A stretch of 64,000 nt of DNA from Elusimicrobium minutum Pei191 (GTDB lineage: Bacteria; Elusimicrobiota; Elusimicrobia; Elusimicrobiales; Elusimicrobiaceae): assembly GCF_000020145.1 (NCBI RefSeq), contig NC_010644.1:1426001-1490000 (forward strand), in the 5' to 3' direction. How positions within the stretch are numbered: the stretch's first letter is position 1; each line of letters starts with the position of its first letter. Below, in pieces: positions 6,796-15,666 of this stretch. The translations under genes were made by a program, and so were the position numbers. The notes below the pieces were generated by a model. That model worked only from the letters and a program-made list of their open reading frames with translations, ran no database searches and had not been told where the DNA came from.

Positions 6796-8421
6796 ATGAA
6801 AAAATATTTCTTTGTATTTTCTGTTTTTTTAGTTTTTTTTGCCTGCCTCCCTAAGCAGCCGCAAATTAAAACTACTTTGCCATCCGAACAAAAAATGCAA
6901 GCCAATGACGAATACGCCGTTTTAGAACAATCAAAAAACATATCGAACAAGGATAAAGAAGCACCTGCGCAAACAATTTATACTAGCAAATCACAAAAAA
7001 AGGAAAATGAACAAGATGCATTTTCCCTTCCGCAAAAAACCCAAACTTTAAAGAAAACAGATAAAGAGGAGCCATTTAAAGAAGCGCACTCTATAAAAAA
7101 TGAAAAAGGTTTTACTCCTGAATACACCAAAGAAAATGAAATCATTTTCCCAATTGACCCAATCAATAATCCCTCCGAAAACATAGCTAACCAGGAACAA
7201 AAAAAAGCGCCCTACACAGCAAAACCTCAGGATTTTAATGCTGTACAAAACACCGCAGACCCGCCAGGCGGCCCGGCCGCACAAAATTATAAGCAAGAGC
7301 CGCTACACTATAAATTAAAACCGTACTACGGTATTATTGCGGAGCTCTTTCTGTTATCATTATTATTTGTTTTGTTTTTTACTTTATCTCAAAAAATATA
7401 TAAGAAAATCAGGGAAAAAGCAGAAGAACATAAGACTTTTTTTGCTAAGTATCCTAATTTAAAAAATATAATTATATGGGTTTCTTTACTTCTTTTTTTA
7501 GTTTTGGCGCTTTTTGTCATTCAGTTTATTTTTAACGACGGATATTTTAAAAACATAAAACAATATAAAGAAATAATGGCGGTTTTAATTTCTTTCATAA
7601 TTGCTTTTATTATTAATTACACACTTAACTTTATAAAGAATTTTTATTTTAAAAATACTCCTTATGAAAAATATTTTAAAGCGTTAAAAGCGGCAGTAAT
7701 AGCCGGGTTTTTATTATTTATCGCGGCATTCTTTTTTAGCAATCATCCCAAATTAATCATAACGTTTGCCTCTATAGCGGTCCTTGCGGTAACCTACATC
7801 TTTTCAAGCACGGTTTTGGATTTTTTTGCCGTTCTGTGGCTTAAAAATAACGACATGATTAAAGAGGGCGACTGGATTGAAATGGAAAAAAGAAATATTG
7901 ACGGCGTAGTAACCGAAATAACCATAACAATGGTAAAAGTACGGCATTGGGATAAAACGGTTTACTCCGTGCCTGCTTACGGGATGCTTTCTGATTCTTT
8001 TAAAAACTGGTCCCACATTTTAGAAAAGCAAAACAGACGTATAAAAAGATCCGTTAATATTAATTTTAACAGCATATTTATAATTGACGATAATTTTTTA
8101 AACAATCTTCCCGAGTATATTGATAAAAAATATTTTCAAAATGTAAAATTACAAACAAATTTACAAGCTTTTGTACATTATTGTTCGGCAACGGTAAAAG
8201 AATTGCCCGTTTTTTATCCCGATGATATTTTTATGATACGCCAGCTTCAGCCTTCCGCAAAAGGTTTACCGCTGGAGTTATACTTTTTTATTAAAACACA
8301 TTCTTGGGAAGATTATGAAGTTAAGCAGGCCGATATTTTTGATTATATTTTAACTTTAATGCCTTTATTTGGCCTTAGAATGCACCAAAACCTTACCGGA
8401 CCTGATTTAAAATCTTTGTAA
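6796..8421 (+). CDS. MscS-family mechanosensitive channel, YbdG-like, with long extracytoplasmic N-terminus
   Basis: A 541-residue protein. Residues 1-17 are a signal peptide ending in FFAC, possibly a lipobox although Phe at -3 and -2 is atypical. Residues 18-175 are polar and low complexity. Hydrophobic segments follow at about 177-200, 222-245, 256-282, 295-318 and 325-352. The MscS beta domain is clear at about 345-410: FSSTVLDFFAVLWLKNNDMIKEGDW, then GVVTEITITMVKVRHWD and VPAYGMLSDSFKNW, the last strongly reminiscent of E. coli YbdG. Probable role is relief of osmotic downshock. The 3' end overlaps the convergent gene by 15 bp. Confidence 0.8.
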   Translation: MKKYFFVFSVFLVFFACLPKQPQIKTTLPSEQKMQANDEYAVLEQSKNISNKDKEAPAQTIYTSKSQKKENEQDAFSLPQKTQTLKKTDKEEPFKEAHSIKNEKGFTPEYTKENEIIFPIDPINNPSENIANQEQKKAPYTAKPQDFNAVQNTADPPGGPAAQNYKQEPLHYKLKPYYGIIAELFLLSLLFVLFFTLSQKIYKKIREKAEEHKTFFAKYPNLKNIIIWVSLLLFLVLALFVIQFIFNDGYFKNIKQYKEIMAVLISFIIAFIINYTLNFIKNFYFKNTPYEKYFKALKAAVIAGFLLFIAAFFFSNHPKLIITFASIAVLAVTYIFSSTVLDFFAVLWLKNNDMIKEGDWIEMEKRNIDGVVTEITITMVKVRHWDKTVYSVPAYGMLSDSFKNWSHILEKQNRRIKRSVNINFNSIFIIDDNFLNNLPEYIDKKYFQNVKLQTNLQAFVHYCSATVKELPVFYPDDIFMIRQLQPSAKGLPLELYFFIKTHSWEDYEVKQADIFDYILTLMPLFGLRMHQNLTGPDLKSL

Positions 8422-9387
8422 ACTAACGGATTTAAATTTTCCCCCTTTAAATTCAAGCGTGCTAATCATATAGTCCAATATAGGGAAATACCGCTCATTA
8501 AAAGTATTAAGCATTATGTGGTAGGTTATGCCGTCTTTAACAAAAATATATTGTTTGGATTTCCAGCCGCCTTCCAATTGGGCATATTTTTCTATATATG
8601 GAAATCCTTGATAATCGTCAAGCGTAACCTGCTGGTAAACAACATCTTTCACAGGGCTCATAAGCATGTTTTGGTAAGCGTCTAACCGGCGGGGGCTCAT
8701 TTTATCTAAATCTTGTTTAAAGTTATATACCGCGCCTACCTCTAAGTAAAAATCGTCATCTTTATAACTGGCAAACAAAACAAAATCCGTATCCTCCCCA
8801 AGTTCCATTTCAACATATGCTGGGTAGGACACTTTAAAACCTATCACATCGTTAATTATTGAATTGTCCGATATATATGTATCCTTTCCCATGCTTATTG
8901 TTTTAGAAACAGGTCCGCTTGCAAACACAATAAAACACGCCAAAATAAACCCAATAAAAACACTGGCCGCGTCAGAAACTTTTAACTTTATTTCGGCGCC
9001 GCCGCCTAATGGTAAAATTTTATTTATATACGCTTGGAAAAACAACATCATAAAGGCGCTAGCAACACTCAAGATTAATAGAACATAAATATTAAAACAG
9101 AAAATAACAGCCAAAACTTTTAAACAAATGTTTAAAACAGGCACGACTAACACAGTTGACGGTCCGCCGCCCTCTCTTTTGGCAAAAGCGGCCTGGGGGA
9201 ACATGAAAATATCTAAAAATACGGCTCTGAAAAACGGAATTATCTTTTTATATTCCGAGGCGCTTATTTTAGCCGCATCCCACTGCCTGTAAGCCCATAT
9301 ATAGGAATAAAAGCCCGCGCTCAGCAAGGTAAGGAAAAACACTTTTATAGGATTAATTTTTAAAAATTTATATTCTGCTGTTTTCAT
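8407..9387 (-). CDS. Unknown membrane protein with soluble C-terminal domain
   Basis: A 326-residue protein. The start KINPIKVFFLTLLSAGFYSY resembles DUF4234-like membrane modules that place a Gly-Tyr turn before a Trp. Hydrophobic segments lie at about 12-31, 83-118 and 140-160. From about residue 185 a soluble domain begins (SDNSIINDVIGFKVSYP...FVLFASYKDDDFYLEVG...MISTLEFKGG) that looks like an exported beta-rich PsbP-like fold, but I cannot assign a family. AAGGCGGC precedes the ATG by 2 nt. Convergent with the MscS-type gene, 15-bp overlap. Confidence 0.6.
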   Translation of the reverse strand: MKTAEYKFLKINPIKVFFLTLLSAGFYSYIWAYRQWDAAKISASEYKKIIPFFRAVFLDIFMFPQAAFAKREGGGPSTVLVVPVLNICLKVLAVIFCFNIYVLLILSVASAFMMLFFQAYINKILPLGGGAEIKLKVSDAASVFIGFILACFIVFASGPVSKTISMGKDTYISDNSIINDVIGFKVSYPAYVEMELGEDTDFVLFASYKDDDFYLEVGAVYNFKQDLDKMSPRRLDAYQNMLMSPVKDVVYQQVTLDDYQGFPYIEKYAQLEGGWKSKQYIFVKDGITYHIMLNTFNERYFPILDYMISTLEFKGGKFKSVSLQRF

Positions 9388-9480
9388 ATGCCGCCTTAAG
9401 GTTAATTTAATTAATTTTATCTTATTTGGCCAATTGTAGTAAGGAGGATAATTTAATAAAATATATAAAGAGGTGGCAGT

Positions 9481-10857
9481 ATGATAATAAACGACGCCGA
9501 GCTTTCCGAGCTTATAAAAAACTCCAAAGCCCCTACAGAAAAAGAATTAAACAAAATCCTTTTAAAAGCAAAAAAATTAAACGGCCTTAATAAAGACGAA
9601 GTTTTAAGCCTTCTTAATGTTGAAGACGAAAAACAGCTTGAACAAATATATAGTACCGCAAAATTTATCAAAGAGGAAATTTACGGCAACCGCATGGTTT
9701 TGTTCGCGCCTCTTTATATTTCAAATTTATGTTCTAATGAATGCCTTTACTGCGCTTTCCGCGTTTCAAACAAAAGCCTTGTAAGAAGGGCCCTTCCGCA
9801 GGAAGAAATTGAAAAAGAAGTAATTGAACTTTTAAAACAAGGCCACAAAAGAATACTGCTTGTAGCGGGCGAGTCTTACCCCGGCGGCGGGCTTAAATAT
9901 ATTTTTGATTCCATAGACACCGTTTACAAAACAAAATGGAACGGACAAAACATAAGAAGGGTAAACGTTAACATAGCCCCCCTTACGGAAGAAGAATTTA
10001 AAGAATTGTCCAAACACAATATAGGCACGTTCCAATTATTTCAGGAAACGTATCATAAACCCACTTATTCGGGCCTTCATATAGCGGGGCAGAAAAAGAA
10101 TTTTGAATTCCGCCTAAACGCTATGGACCGCGCCCTTAAAAACGGGATTCACGACGTGGGCATAGGCATATTGTTTGGTCTTTATGACTATAAATTTGAA
10201 GTTATGGCCATGCTTGAGCATATATCCCATTTGGAAAAGACTTACGGCATAGGCCCGCACACAATTTCCGTTCCCCGCATTGAACCGGCGGACGGCTCTG
10301 ACCTAAGCCTTAAACCGCCGTACCAGCTTTCGGATTTGGAGTTTAAAAAAGTGCTGGCTATATTAAGAATAGCCGTTCCTTATACGGGAATTATTTTAAG
10401 CACGCGCGAAAACTCCCAAATGAGAACGGCGGCCATTGAAATGGGCGTGTCACAGATGTCGGCAGGGTCAAAGACCAATCCCGGCGGATATGAAGAAGGA
10501 TCCGCGGGCGCGCAATTTTCTTTAGGCGACCACAGAACCTTAGAACAAGTGATTTTAGACTTAGTTAAGCATAACCATGTGCCGTCTTTTTGCACGGGAT
10601 GCTATCGTTTAGGCCGCGTGGGCAAAGATTTTATGGATCTGGCTAAACCCGGGCTTATAAAACACCATTGCCTGCCAAACGCCATTTTTACTTTTGCCGA
10701 ATACCTGCATGACTTCGCGGGTGAGGAACTTAAACAAAAAGGTTTTGCCTTAATAGAAAAAACCGTTAATGAGGAAATCAAGGACGAAAACCTAAAAAAA
10801 CTGGCCCTTAAAAACCTTCATGACATAAAAAACGGCAAAAGAGATATTTACTTATAA
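9481..10857 (+). CDS. hydG: [FeFe]-hydrogenase maturase HydG (radical SAM, tyrosine lyase)
   Basis: Cleaves tyrosine to provide the CO and CN ligands of the H-cluster. The radical SAM motif CSNECLYC is at about residues 84-91. The HydG-specific C-terminal auxiliary cluster is visible as CTGC followed after 22 residues by C (about residues 371-396). This second site separates HydG from ThiH. Length 458 is typical. AGAGGTGG stands upstream of the ATG. A strong bidirectional terminator follows. Together with hydE it implies an active [FeFe] hydrogenase elsewhere in the genome. Confidence 0.93.
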   Translation: MIINDAELSELIKNSKAPTEKELNKILLKAKKLNGLNKDEVLSLLNVEDEKQLEQIYSTAKFIKEEIYGNRMVLFAPLYISNLCSNECLYCAFRVSNKSLVRRALPQEEIEKEVIELLKQGHKRILLVAGESYPGGGLKYIFDSIDTVYKTKWNGQNIRRVNVNIAPLTEEEFKELSKHNIGTFQLFQETYHKPTYSGLHIAGQKKNFEFRLNAMDRALKNGIHDVGIGILFGLYDYKFEVMAMLEHISHLEKTYGIGPHTISVPRIEPADGSDLSLKPPYQLSDLEFKKVLAILRIAVPYTGIILSTRENSQMRTAAIEMGVSQMSAGSKTNPGGYEEGSAGAQFSLGDHRTLEQVILDLVKHNHVPSFCTGCYRLGRVGKDFMDLAKPGLIKHHCLPNAIFTFAEYLHDFAGEELKQKGFALIEKTVNEEIKDENLKKLALKNLHDIKNGKRDIYL

Positions 10858-10863
10858 AACACA

Positions 10864-10892
10864 AAAAAAGCTCCTTTAAAAGGAGCTTTTTT
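10864..10892. terminator. Bidirectional terminator between hydG and the thioesterase gene
   Basis: AAAAAAGCTCCTT and AAGGAGCTTTTTT form the arms, with T-runs on both strands, between convergent genes. Confidence 0.88.
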
Positions 10893-10894
10893 AT

Positions 10895-11368
10895 TTAATA
10901 TTTTGGGGCCGTCTTTTCCCATTCCTCTTCTTCTTCCTTCCAACCCGATAATATGTTTTGAGGCGGTTTCATAATAATTGCCGTGCAGCAAGCGCTCACG
11001 CTTCCGTCGGGAAGCACAACTTCCCCCTCAACAACGGCTTTTGTTTTCCCTGTTCTTTTAACGCGTCCGATAATTTGTATTTTGGTATTAGTGGGAGTAA
11101 CTTTTTTGTACACAACTTCTAATTTTAAAGTAACCATTAAAGAGTCATACCCGTTATCCATTAAAATGGCTCTGCCCGATGTTTCGTCAAGCAACGCGGC
11201 AACAATACCGCCATGTACTATCCCGGGATATGAGCGGTAATCTTCCGAAATTGAAGTTTCGCAAACAACGCGTTTGTTTTCAAGATCCTCAACCCAGTGG
11301 ACTTTCATGCCTTTCGGGTTATCTTTGCCGCACAGGAAGCACCCCAGCGAAGTAGATTGTTTCTGCAT
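10895..11368 (-). CDS. PaaI-family hotdog thioesterase
   Basis: A 157-residue hotdog-fold acyl-CoA thioesterase. The family core HGGIVAALLDETSGRAI sits at about residues 52-68, with the catalytic-type Asp/Glu in the DE pair. The N-terminal GCFLCGKDNPKGMKV with two cysteines is common in this subgroup. ATG 11368 is supported by GGGAGG 4 nt upstream. Longer in-frame starts would run into the divergent CYTH gene. Substrate unknown. Confidence 0.82.
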   Translation of the reverse strand: MQKQSTSLGCFLCGKDNPKGMKVHWVEDLENKRVVCETSISEDYRSYPGIVHGGIVAALLDETSGRAILMDNGYDSLMVTLKLEVVYKKVTPTNTKIQIIGRVKRTGKTKAVVEGEVVLPDGSVSACCTAIIMKPPQNILSGWKEEEEEWEKTAPKY

Positions 11369-11432
11369 AAAACCTCCCTTTGCGCTAAAACATTGTGTGT
11401 TACAGCGTCTGTATTTATTATAGAATTTTATT

Positions 11433-12011
11433 ATGCAAAAGGAACGGGAGTTCAAATGGGCAGCCAAAAGCCCGGACGATTTTAAAGTTTTTTTAAGCGT
11501 GTTTAAAGAATTCTACACGCCGCCCAAACCCGTTGTTTTAAAAATTACGGATAACTATTTCGATAGTGAAGATAAATATTTTTCAAAAAACAAAATTTCC
11601 TGCCGCATAAGAAAACAACAAAATAAATATATTTTTACATTAAAAGGCATGAGTAAAATTGTTAACGGTTTTGCAGTGCGTGAAGAAAAAAATATTAATC
11701 TTAAACAAACTAATTTACGCGCGGCAATTTCCTTTTGCACAAAAAAATTAAAAACAAAAAAACTTATAAAAAAATTTTCAATATCAAACAAAAGGACCGT
11801 TTATAAAATAAAAAAAGATTTTATTTTTGAAATCTGCATGGATAATTTTTTAATAAAAAAAGGCTCAAAAAAATTACGCATGTATGAAATTGAAATGGAA
11901 CTTTTAAAAGGAAACGAAAAAAAGTTTTGTAAACTGGCGCAAAATTTAACTAAAAAGTCTAAATTAAAATTTGCCAAAATTTCAAAGGTAAGCGCCGCTT
12001 TAAAAATGTGA
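11433..12011 (+). CDS. CYTH-domain (triphosphate tunnel) protein
   Basis: A 192-residue protein beginning with EREFKW, the ExExK signature of CYTH/TTM phosphohydrolases. Further family features are DNYFDSEDKYF (about residue 35), the basic strand CRIRKQQNKYIFTLKG (about 53-68), REEKN and EIEMELLKG near residue 150. TTM enzymes act on triphosphates such as thiamine triphosphate, tripolyphosphate or ATP; the substrate here is not deducible. The protein is very Lys-rich. It is divergent from the thioesterase gene, with TATTAT 11 nt before the ATG and no Shine-Dalgarno. Confidence 0.75.
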   Translation: MQKEREFKWAAKSPDDFKVFLSVFKEFYTPPKPVVLKITDNYFDSEDKYFSKNKISCRIRKQQNKYIFTLKGMSKIVNGFAVREEKNINLKQTNLRAAISFCTKKLKTKKLIKKFSISNKRTVYKIKKDFIFEICMDNFLIKKGSKKLRMYEIEMELLKGNEKKFCKLAQNLTKKSKLKFAKISKVSAALKM

Positions 12012-12104
12012 TTTTACTTCTAAGAAATTATAAAAATAATTCGTTTTTGAAACAAAGCGCAAAAAGCTGTTTTTTAAATGCCGTGTTTTGTAAATACAAA
12101 CAAC

Positions 12105-12133
12105 TTGCTTTTTAAATATTTTTGTTGTATCAT
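12105..12133 (+). promoter_or_regulatory. Promoter of the histone H1-like gene
   Basis: TTGCTT (12105-12110), 17-nt spacer, TATCAT (12128-12133). Leader of about 33 nt carries AGGAG ahead of ATG 12173. Confidence 0.6.
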
Positions 12134-12172
12134 TTTCTTGAGGTTAAAACTAATTATCTTAGGAGAAAGAAT

Positions 12173-12382
12173 ATGGCTGTTAAAAAAGTTGCTAAAAAAG
12201 CACCTGCTAAAAAAGCAGTAAAAAAAGTTGCAAAAAAAGCTCCCGCTAAAAAAGCAGTAAAAAAAGGATGCGGCTGCAAAAAAGTAGCAAAAAAACCCGC
12301 CGTTAAAAAAGCTGCGGCAAAAAAACCGGCAAAAAAAGTAGCGAAAAAAGCTCCTGCTAAAAAAGCCGCAAAAAAGAAATAA
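12173..12382 (+). CDS. Histone H1-like Lys/Ala-rich DNA-binding protein
   Basis: A 69-residue protein built almost entirely of AAKKA/PAKKAVKK-type repeats, as in eukaryotic H1 tails and bacterial H1-like proteins (Hc1/Hc2 of Chlamydia, AlgP, BpH1). It probably binds and compacts DNA through charge. A short GCGC segment near residues 37-40 interrupts the repeats and places two cysteines in the middle, which is unusual. ATG 12173 is chosen because AGGAG stands 8 nt upstream; the longer frame from 12122 starts inside the promoter. It has its own promoter and terminator. Confidence 0.85.
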   Translation: MAVKKVAKKAPAKKAVKKVAKKAPAKKAVKKGCGCKKVAKKPAVKKAAAKKPAKKVAKKAPAKKAAKKK

Positions 12383-12399
12383 GTTTTTTCTAAACGCAT

Positions 12400-12428
12400 A
12401 AGGCCCCGGGCATCCGGGGCCTTTTTTT
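12400..12428 (+). terminator. Terminator of the H1-like gene
   Basis: AAGGCCCCGG/CCGGGGCCTT with a 4-nt loop and eight T residues: a very strong hairpin. Confidence 0.92.
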
Positions 12429-12577
12429 TGAAAGAATAGGGCCGGTTTTTAATTTCTTATATTCTTTTATCCCAAAACGCTGATTTTATCTTATCTTCTT
12501 TTGTCCGGCACGGCCAAAAATTAATAAACCCGGTCTTTATATACGCTCAACAAACAACAAAAAAACCCTATAAAAAG

Positions 12578-12583
12578 TATAAT
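12578..12583 (+). promoter_or_regulatory. -10 box of the histidine kinase gene
   Basis: TATAAT, 8 nt before ATG 12592, with no Shine-Dalgarno. The remaining 150 nt back to the previous terminator shows nothing else. Confidence 0.5.
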
Positions 12584-12591
12584 GATATCAT

Positions 12592-14307
12592 ATGACAATA
12601 TTCGCAAGGCTTTTTAAAATGTTTTTATGGGTTGTTTTTATACCGCTTATCCCGGTAAGTATGCTTGTGTTCTACTACCAGGGATACGCTAAAAATAATA
12701 TTTTGGAAACGCATGATAATTTAGCCAAAATGGCGGCTTCCGCCGTTACTCAGCATATAGACAATATAACTTGGCGTATGTCCTTTACCGACGGATTGGA
12801 AAAAATAATTAATAACAAAAACGCCGTAGAACGCAAACTTGAGGAAGTGCTTGCTTCTAACCCGGATTTTCTTATGCTGGCCGTATTGGATTCCGAAGGG
12901 CGGGAAAAATATAAGGTAGGCCCTAAATTTATTACCGACAATGTGGGTGTTATAGATTTATCTTCGGAGGGAACTTTATCTGAAATAAGAAAGCAAAACC
13001 GTTTAAACGTAAGCGGGTTTGACGTTCACCTTAATTTACCGATAGCTGAAATTATTTACCCTTTACAAGACGGAAATTTTCTTTTTGGAATTGTAAGTTT
13101 TTATAAACTCTGGTCCAGGATTTCAGCGCAAAGAATAGGCAACAGCGGCCGCATTTACCTTGTTCACAGCAGTGGGGAAATATTTATGTCTTCCCCGGGG
13201 GAAGAGCAGGCCGTTTCCCCATACTATCTTAACACGGCTATTGTAAGCGGACAGCCGCTTCAAAAAAACCTTAAAGGCTCAAACGGCGTAAATTATATAG
13301 GCGCGATAGAACCTTCACCCATTTTAGACGCGTATATAGCAGTGCTCCAAACTAAAGACGAGGCTTTTACTTCTATTAATTCAATAACGGCATTTCTTAT
13401 ATTTTTTATATTAGCTATTGCGCTGCTCGCTTATTTTGCCGCTTATTCTTTCGCGGGCAGCATAGCAAACCCGATAGGCGAACTTATTGCGGGGGCAAAA
13501 CGGGTTTCTAAAGGTAATTTTGACACTCCCGTTTTAAAGGACAAAGAGTGGGGTGAGTTTAACAGCCTTATAAATTCTTTTAACACCATGATGAAAGATT
13601 TGAAAGACTACCGCGACCTGCAGATAAAACAGCAAGTAAGCGAAATGAAGGAATTTGTTTTTAAAGCCGTGGCGCATGATTTGCGCGCGCCGGTATTTGG
13701 CCTGCAGGGATATGTTGAACTTTTGCAATCGGGCAAGATTTCCGAAGAAGAAGCCAAAAACTATATCGGCATTATGAAAGAATCTTTGGAAAATCTTTCC
13801 TCTCTGCTTGAAAATATTTTAGATGTTTCTAAATTAGAAGCGGGTATGTTAAAACCTGAAAAGAAAACATTTGACGCGGCCCAAATGATAGAAAAATGCG
13901 TAAACCTGCTTAACCCTTCAGCCAAAGAAAAGGGGATATATCTTACAGTGCATATTGAAAGCAACAAAGAAGCGTTTGGCGATGAAAAACTTTTAGAAAG
14001 AGTTATAACTAACCTGCTTTCAAACGCTATTAAATTTACGGACAAAGGTTCCGTTACGGTTACGTATAAAACAGATGAAAAATATTCTGTTTTTGAAGTG
14101 GAAGACAGCGGCAAAGGCATAGCGGAAAATGAATTAGAGCAAATTTTCAAAAAATACCATCAAACCGATAACTCCGTCAAAGGCTACGGTTTGGGCCTTG
14201 CCATTAGCAGGGAAATAATTAACTCGCACGGCGGCGCTATAAAAGCGCAAAAAACTAAGAACAATGAACACGGCGCATTAATAGAGTTTAAAATACCTTT
14301 TAATTGA
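12592..14307 (+). CDS. Membrane sensor histidine kinase (orphan)
   Basis: A 571-residue kinase. A transmembrane helix at about 9-28 is followed by an extracytoplasmic sensor region of about 230 residues, probably dCache-like. A second helix is at about 263-287 and a HAMP linker at about 290-340. HisKA phosphoacceptor is His362 in AVAHDLRAPVFG. The catalytic domain has the N box (NLLSNAIKF), G1 (EDSGKGI) and G2 (GYGLGLA). No response regulator gene is adjacent, so the partner is elsewhere. The next gene, 13 nt downstream, is a DUF3307-like membrane protein that could share its transcript. Confidence 0.92.
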   Translation: MTIFARLFKMFLWVVFIPLIPVSMLVFYYQGYAKNNILETHDNLAKMAASAVTQHIDNITWRMSFTDGLEKIINNKNAVERKLEEVLASNPDFLMLAVLDSEGREKYKVGPKFITDNVGVIDLSSEGTLSEIRKQNRLNVSGFDVHLNLPIAEIIYPLQDGNFLFGIVSFYKLWSRISAQRIGNSGRIYLVHSSGEIFMSSPGEEQAVSPYYLNTAIVSGQPLQKNLKGSNGVNYIGAIEPSPILDAYIAVLQTKDEAFTSINSITAFLIFFILAIALLAYFAAYSFAGSIANPIGELIAGAKRVSKGNFDTPVLKDKEWGEFNSLINSFNTMMKDLKDYRDLQIKQQVSEMKEFVFKAVAHDLRAPVFGLQGYVELLQSGKISEEEAKNYIGIMKESLENLSSLLENILDVSKLEAGMLKPEKKTFDAAQMIEKCVNLLNPSAKEKGIYLTVHIESNKEAFGDEKLLERVITNLLSNAIKFTDKGSVTVTYKTDEKYSVFEVEDSGKGIAENELEQIFKKYHQTDNSVKGYGLGLAISREIINSHGGAIKAQKTKNNEHGALIEFKIPFN

Positions 14308-14320
14308 TTAGGAGATTTTT

Positions 14321-15049
14321 ATGATAGTTTTTTGGAGAATGCTTCTTGTTCTTTTGCTTACCGATTTTGTGTTTCAGCCTAAAAATTTTTACATATGGAA
14401 AGCGCGTTCCTGGGTAGGCCAAATGGCGCATTTGGCAATATTTTTTACGCTGGCCGTATTATTAACGCGTGATTACCTGCACCTTGTATGGTTTAACTGG
14501 TTTGGACTAAATCTTACGGGCATTCCGACAATACTTTTCTTTTCATTATTACACTTATGCATGGACAAACTTTTTTACAGTTCCTGTATTTCTAATGAAT
14601 ATTGCGGAATAAAAAAAGATATTCCTGTTATGTATAAGTTTTTATGGCATGAATTATTTGTTCTTATGGCTATTTTTGTAATGTCTCCCCATATCGAAAT
14701 TACCCAAGGGCATAATATGTTCCCGGAGTGGTGGGTTATAGCTCTTGTAGGATTAATCTTTGTATCGCAAGCGGTTAATATGTTAATAGCCACTTATGAA
14801 ACAAAATGGTTTCAATCCGTTACGTTTACCGACTACAATTATATAACCGCCCTGCAAAGAGTTGTTTTTTACGGCCTTTGCCTGTTGCCCGGGTACAGTT
14901 GGATTTTATTTATAATCGTATGGTTTTGGCTGTGTTATTACTTTAGCAAAACAAAAGTTTTAGACATTTCCAAAGTTAACCTTTACTTAGGTTCCGCGCT
15001 GTCCGTTGTTACAGGGCTGCTTGTAAGGGCTGTTATTTATTATTTATGA
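14321..15049 (+). CDS. DUF3307-like integral membrane protein
   Basis: A 242-residue protein with about seven hydrophobic segments. The start LLVLLLTDFVFQPKNFYIWKA, a following H in GQMAHLAIF and a later HLCMDKLFY match the Asp-Phe-x-x-Gln ... Lys ... His ... Asp layout I associate with DUF3307, whose function is unknown. AGGAG precedes the ATG. Its stop overlaps the start of the exonuclease gene by 4 nt (ATGA), indicating translational coupling. Confidence 0.55.
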   Translation: MIVFWRMLLVLLLTDFVFQPKNFYIWKARSWVGQMAHLAIFFTLAVLLTRDYLHLVWFNWFGLNLTGIPTILFFSLLHLCMDKLFYSSCISNEYCGIKKDIPVMYKFLWHELFVLMAIFVMSPHIEITQGHNMFPEWWVIALVGLIFVSQAVNMLIATYETKWFQSVTFTDYNYITALQRVVFYGLCLLPGYSWILFIIVWFWLCYYFSKTKVLDISKVNLYLGSALSVVTGLLVRAVIYYL

Positions 15050-15651
15050 TATTAAGAGAAAAACTCATTCACGAAGTAAAATTTGCCTTCCTTGATACTG
15101 AAACAACGGGCCTTTCCCCTTACGACGGCGCCAGATTGTGCGAAATAGCCGTTATAACAAACGGCGCGCTTATCGCTAAAAGCGAGTATGGCACCATCAT
15201 TAATCCCCGTTGCGTTATATCCCAAGAGGTAATTAATATACACGGCATAACCAATGAAATGGCGGCCCAAGCCCCTTATTTTGAGGATATCGCCCCGCTC
15301 TTAATCGGCCTTCTCACAGATTCTGTGATAGTCTGCCATAACGCGGATTTTGATATTCCTTTTTTGGCTGCGGAATTCGCCAGATGCGGGCTGAGAATGC
15401 CGCAAACCGTGATTTTAGACACTCTTAAATTTGCCCGTAAAAACGGTAACTTTAAGAAAAATAACCTTGGCTTTATAGTCAGCGAGCTTGGACTTAGCAA
15501 TGAAGGATGGCACAGGGCTATGGCCGACGCCAAAATGACAGAAAAAGTTTTTTACCATTTTCTTGCCGCATTCAAACAAAAAGGCGCGGCCACTATAGGC
15601 GATTTGGAAGAGTTTCAGGTAAAAAGAATTTGCGGAAGCATAAGAAGTTAA
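15046..15651 (+). CDS. DnaQ-like DEDDh 3'-5' exonuclease
   Basis: A 201-residue exonuclease of the DnaQ/PolC-epsilon family. Motifs are ExoI FLDTETTGL (about residues 17-25), ExoII CHNADFDIPFL (about 97-107) and ExoIII HRAMADAKMT with the DEDDh histidine (about 157-166). NIHGITNEM is also typical. It may proofread replication or act in repair; no polymerase domain is attached. It starts inside the stop of the DUF3307-like gene and ends 15 nt before gpmI. Confidence 0.88.
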   Translation: MILREKLIHEVKFAFLDTETTGLSPYDGARLCEIAVITNGALIAKSEYGTIINPRCVISQEVINIHGITNEMAAQAPYFEDIAPLLIGLLTDSVIVCHNADFDIPFLAAEFARCGLRMPQTVILDTLKFARKNGNFKKNNLGFIVSELGLSNEGWHRAMADAKMTEKVFYHFLAAFKQKGAATIGDLEEFQVKRICGSIRS

Positions 15652-15666
15652 ACGTTAGGAGAAATT

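Noticed and set aside
12230-12370. CRISPR-like short repeats
   Set aside because: The repeats are coding Lys/Ala codons in one frame, without unique spacers. No CRISPR array or cas gene was seen anywhere in the window.
12154-12399. 81-residue minus-strand ORF (Phe/Ala repeats)
   Set aside because: It is the exact antisense of the Lys/Ala repeats of the H1-like gene and has no Shine-Dalgarno.
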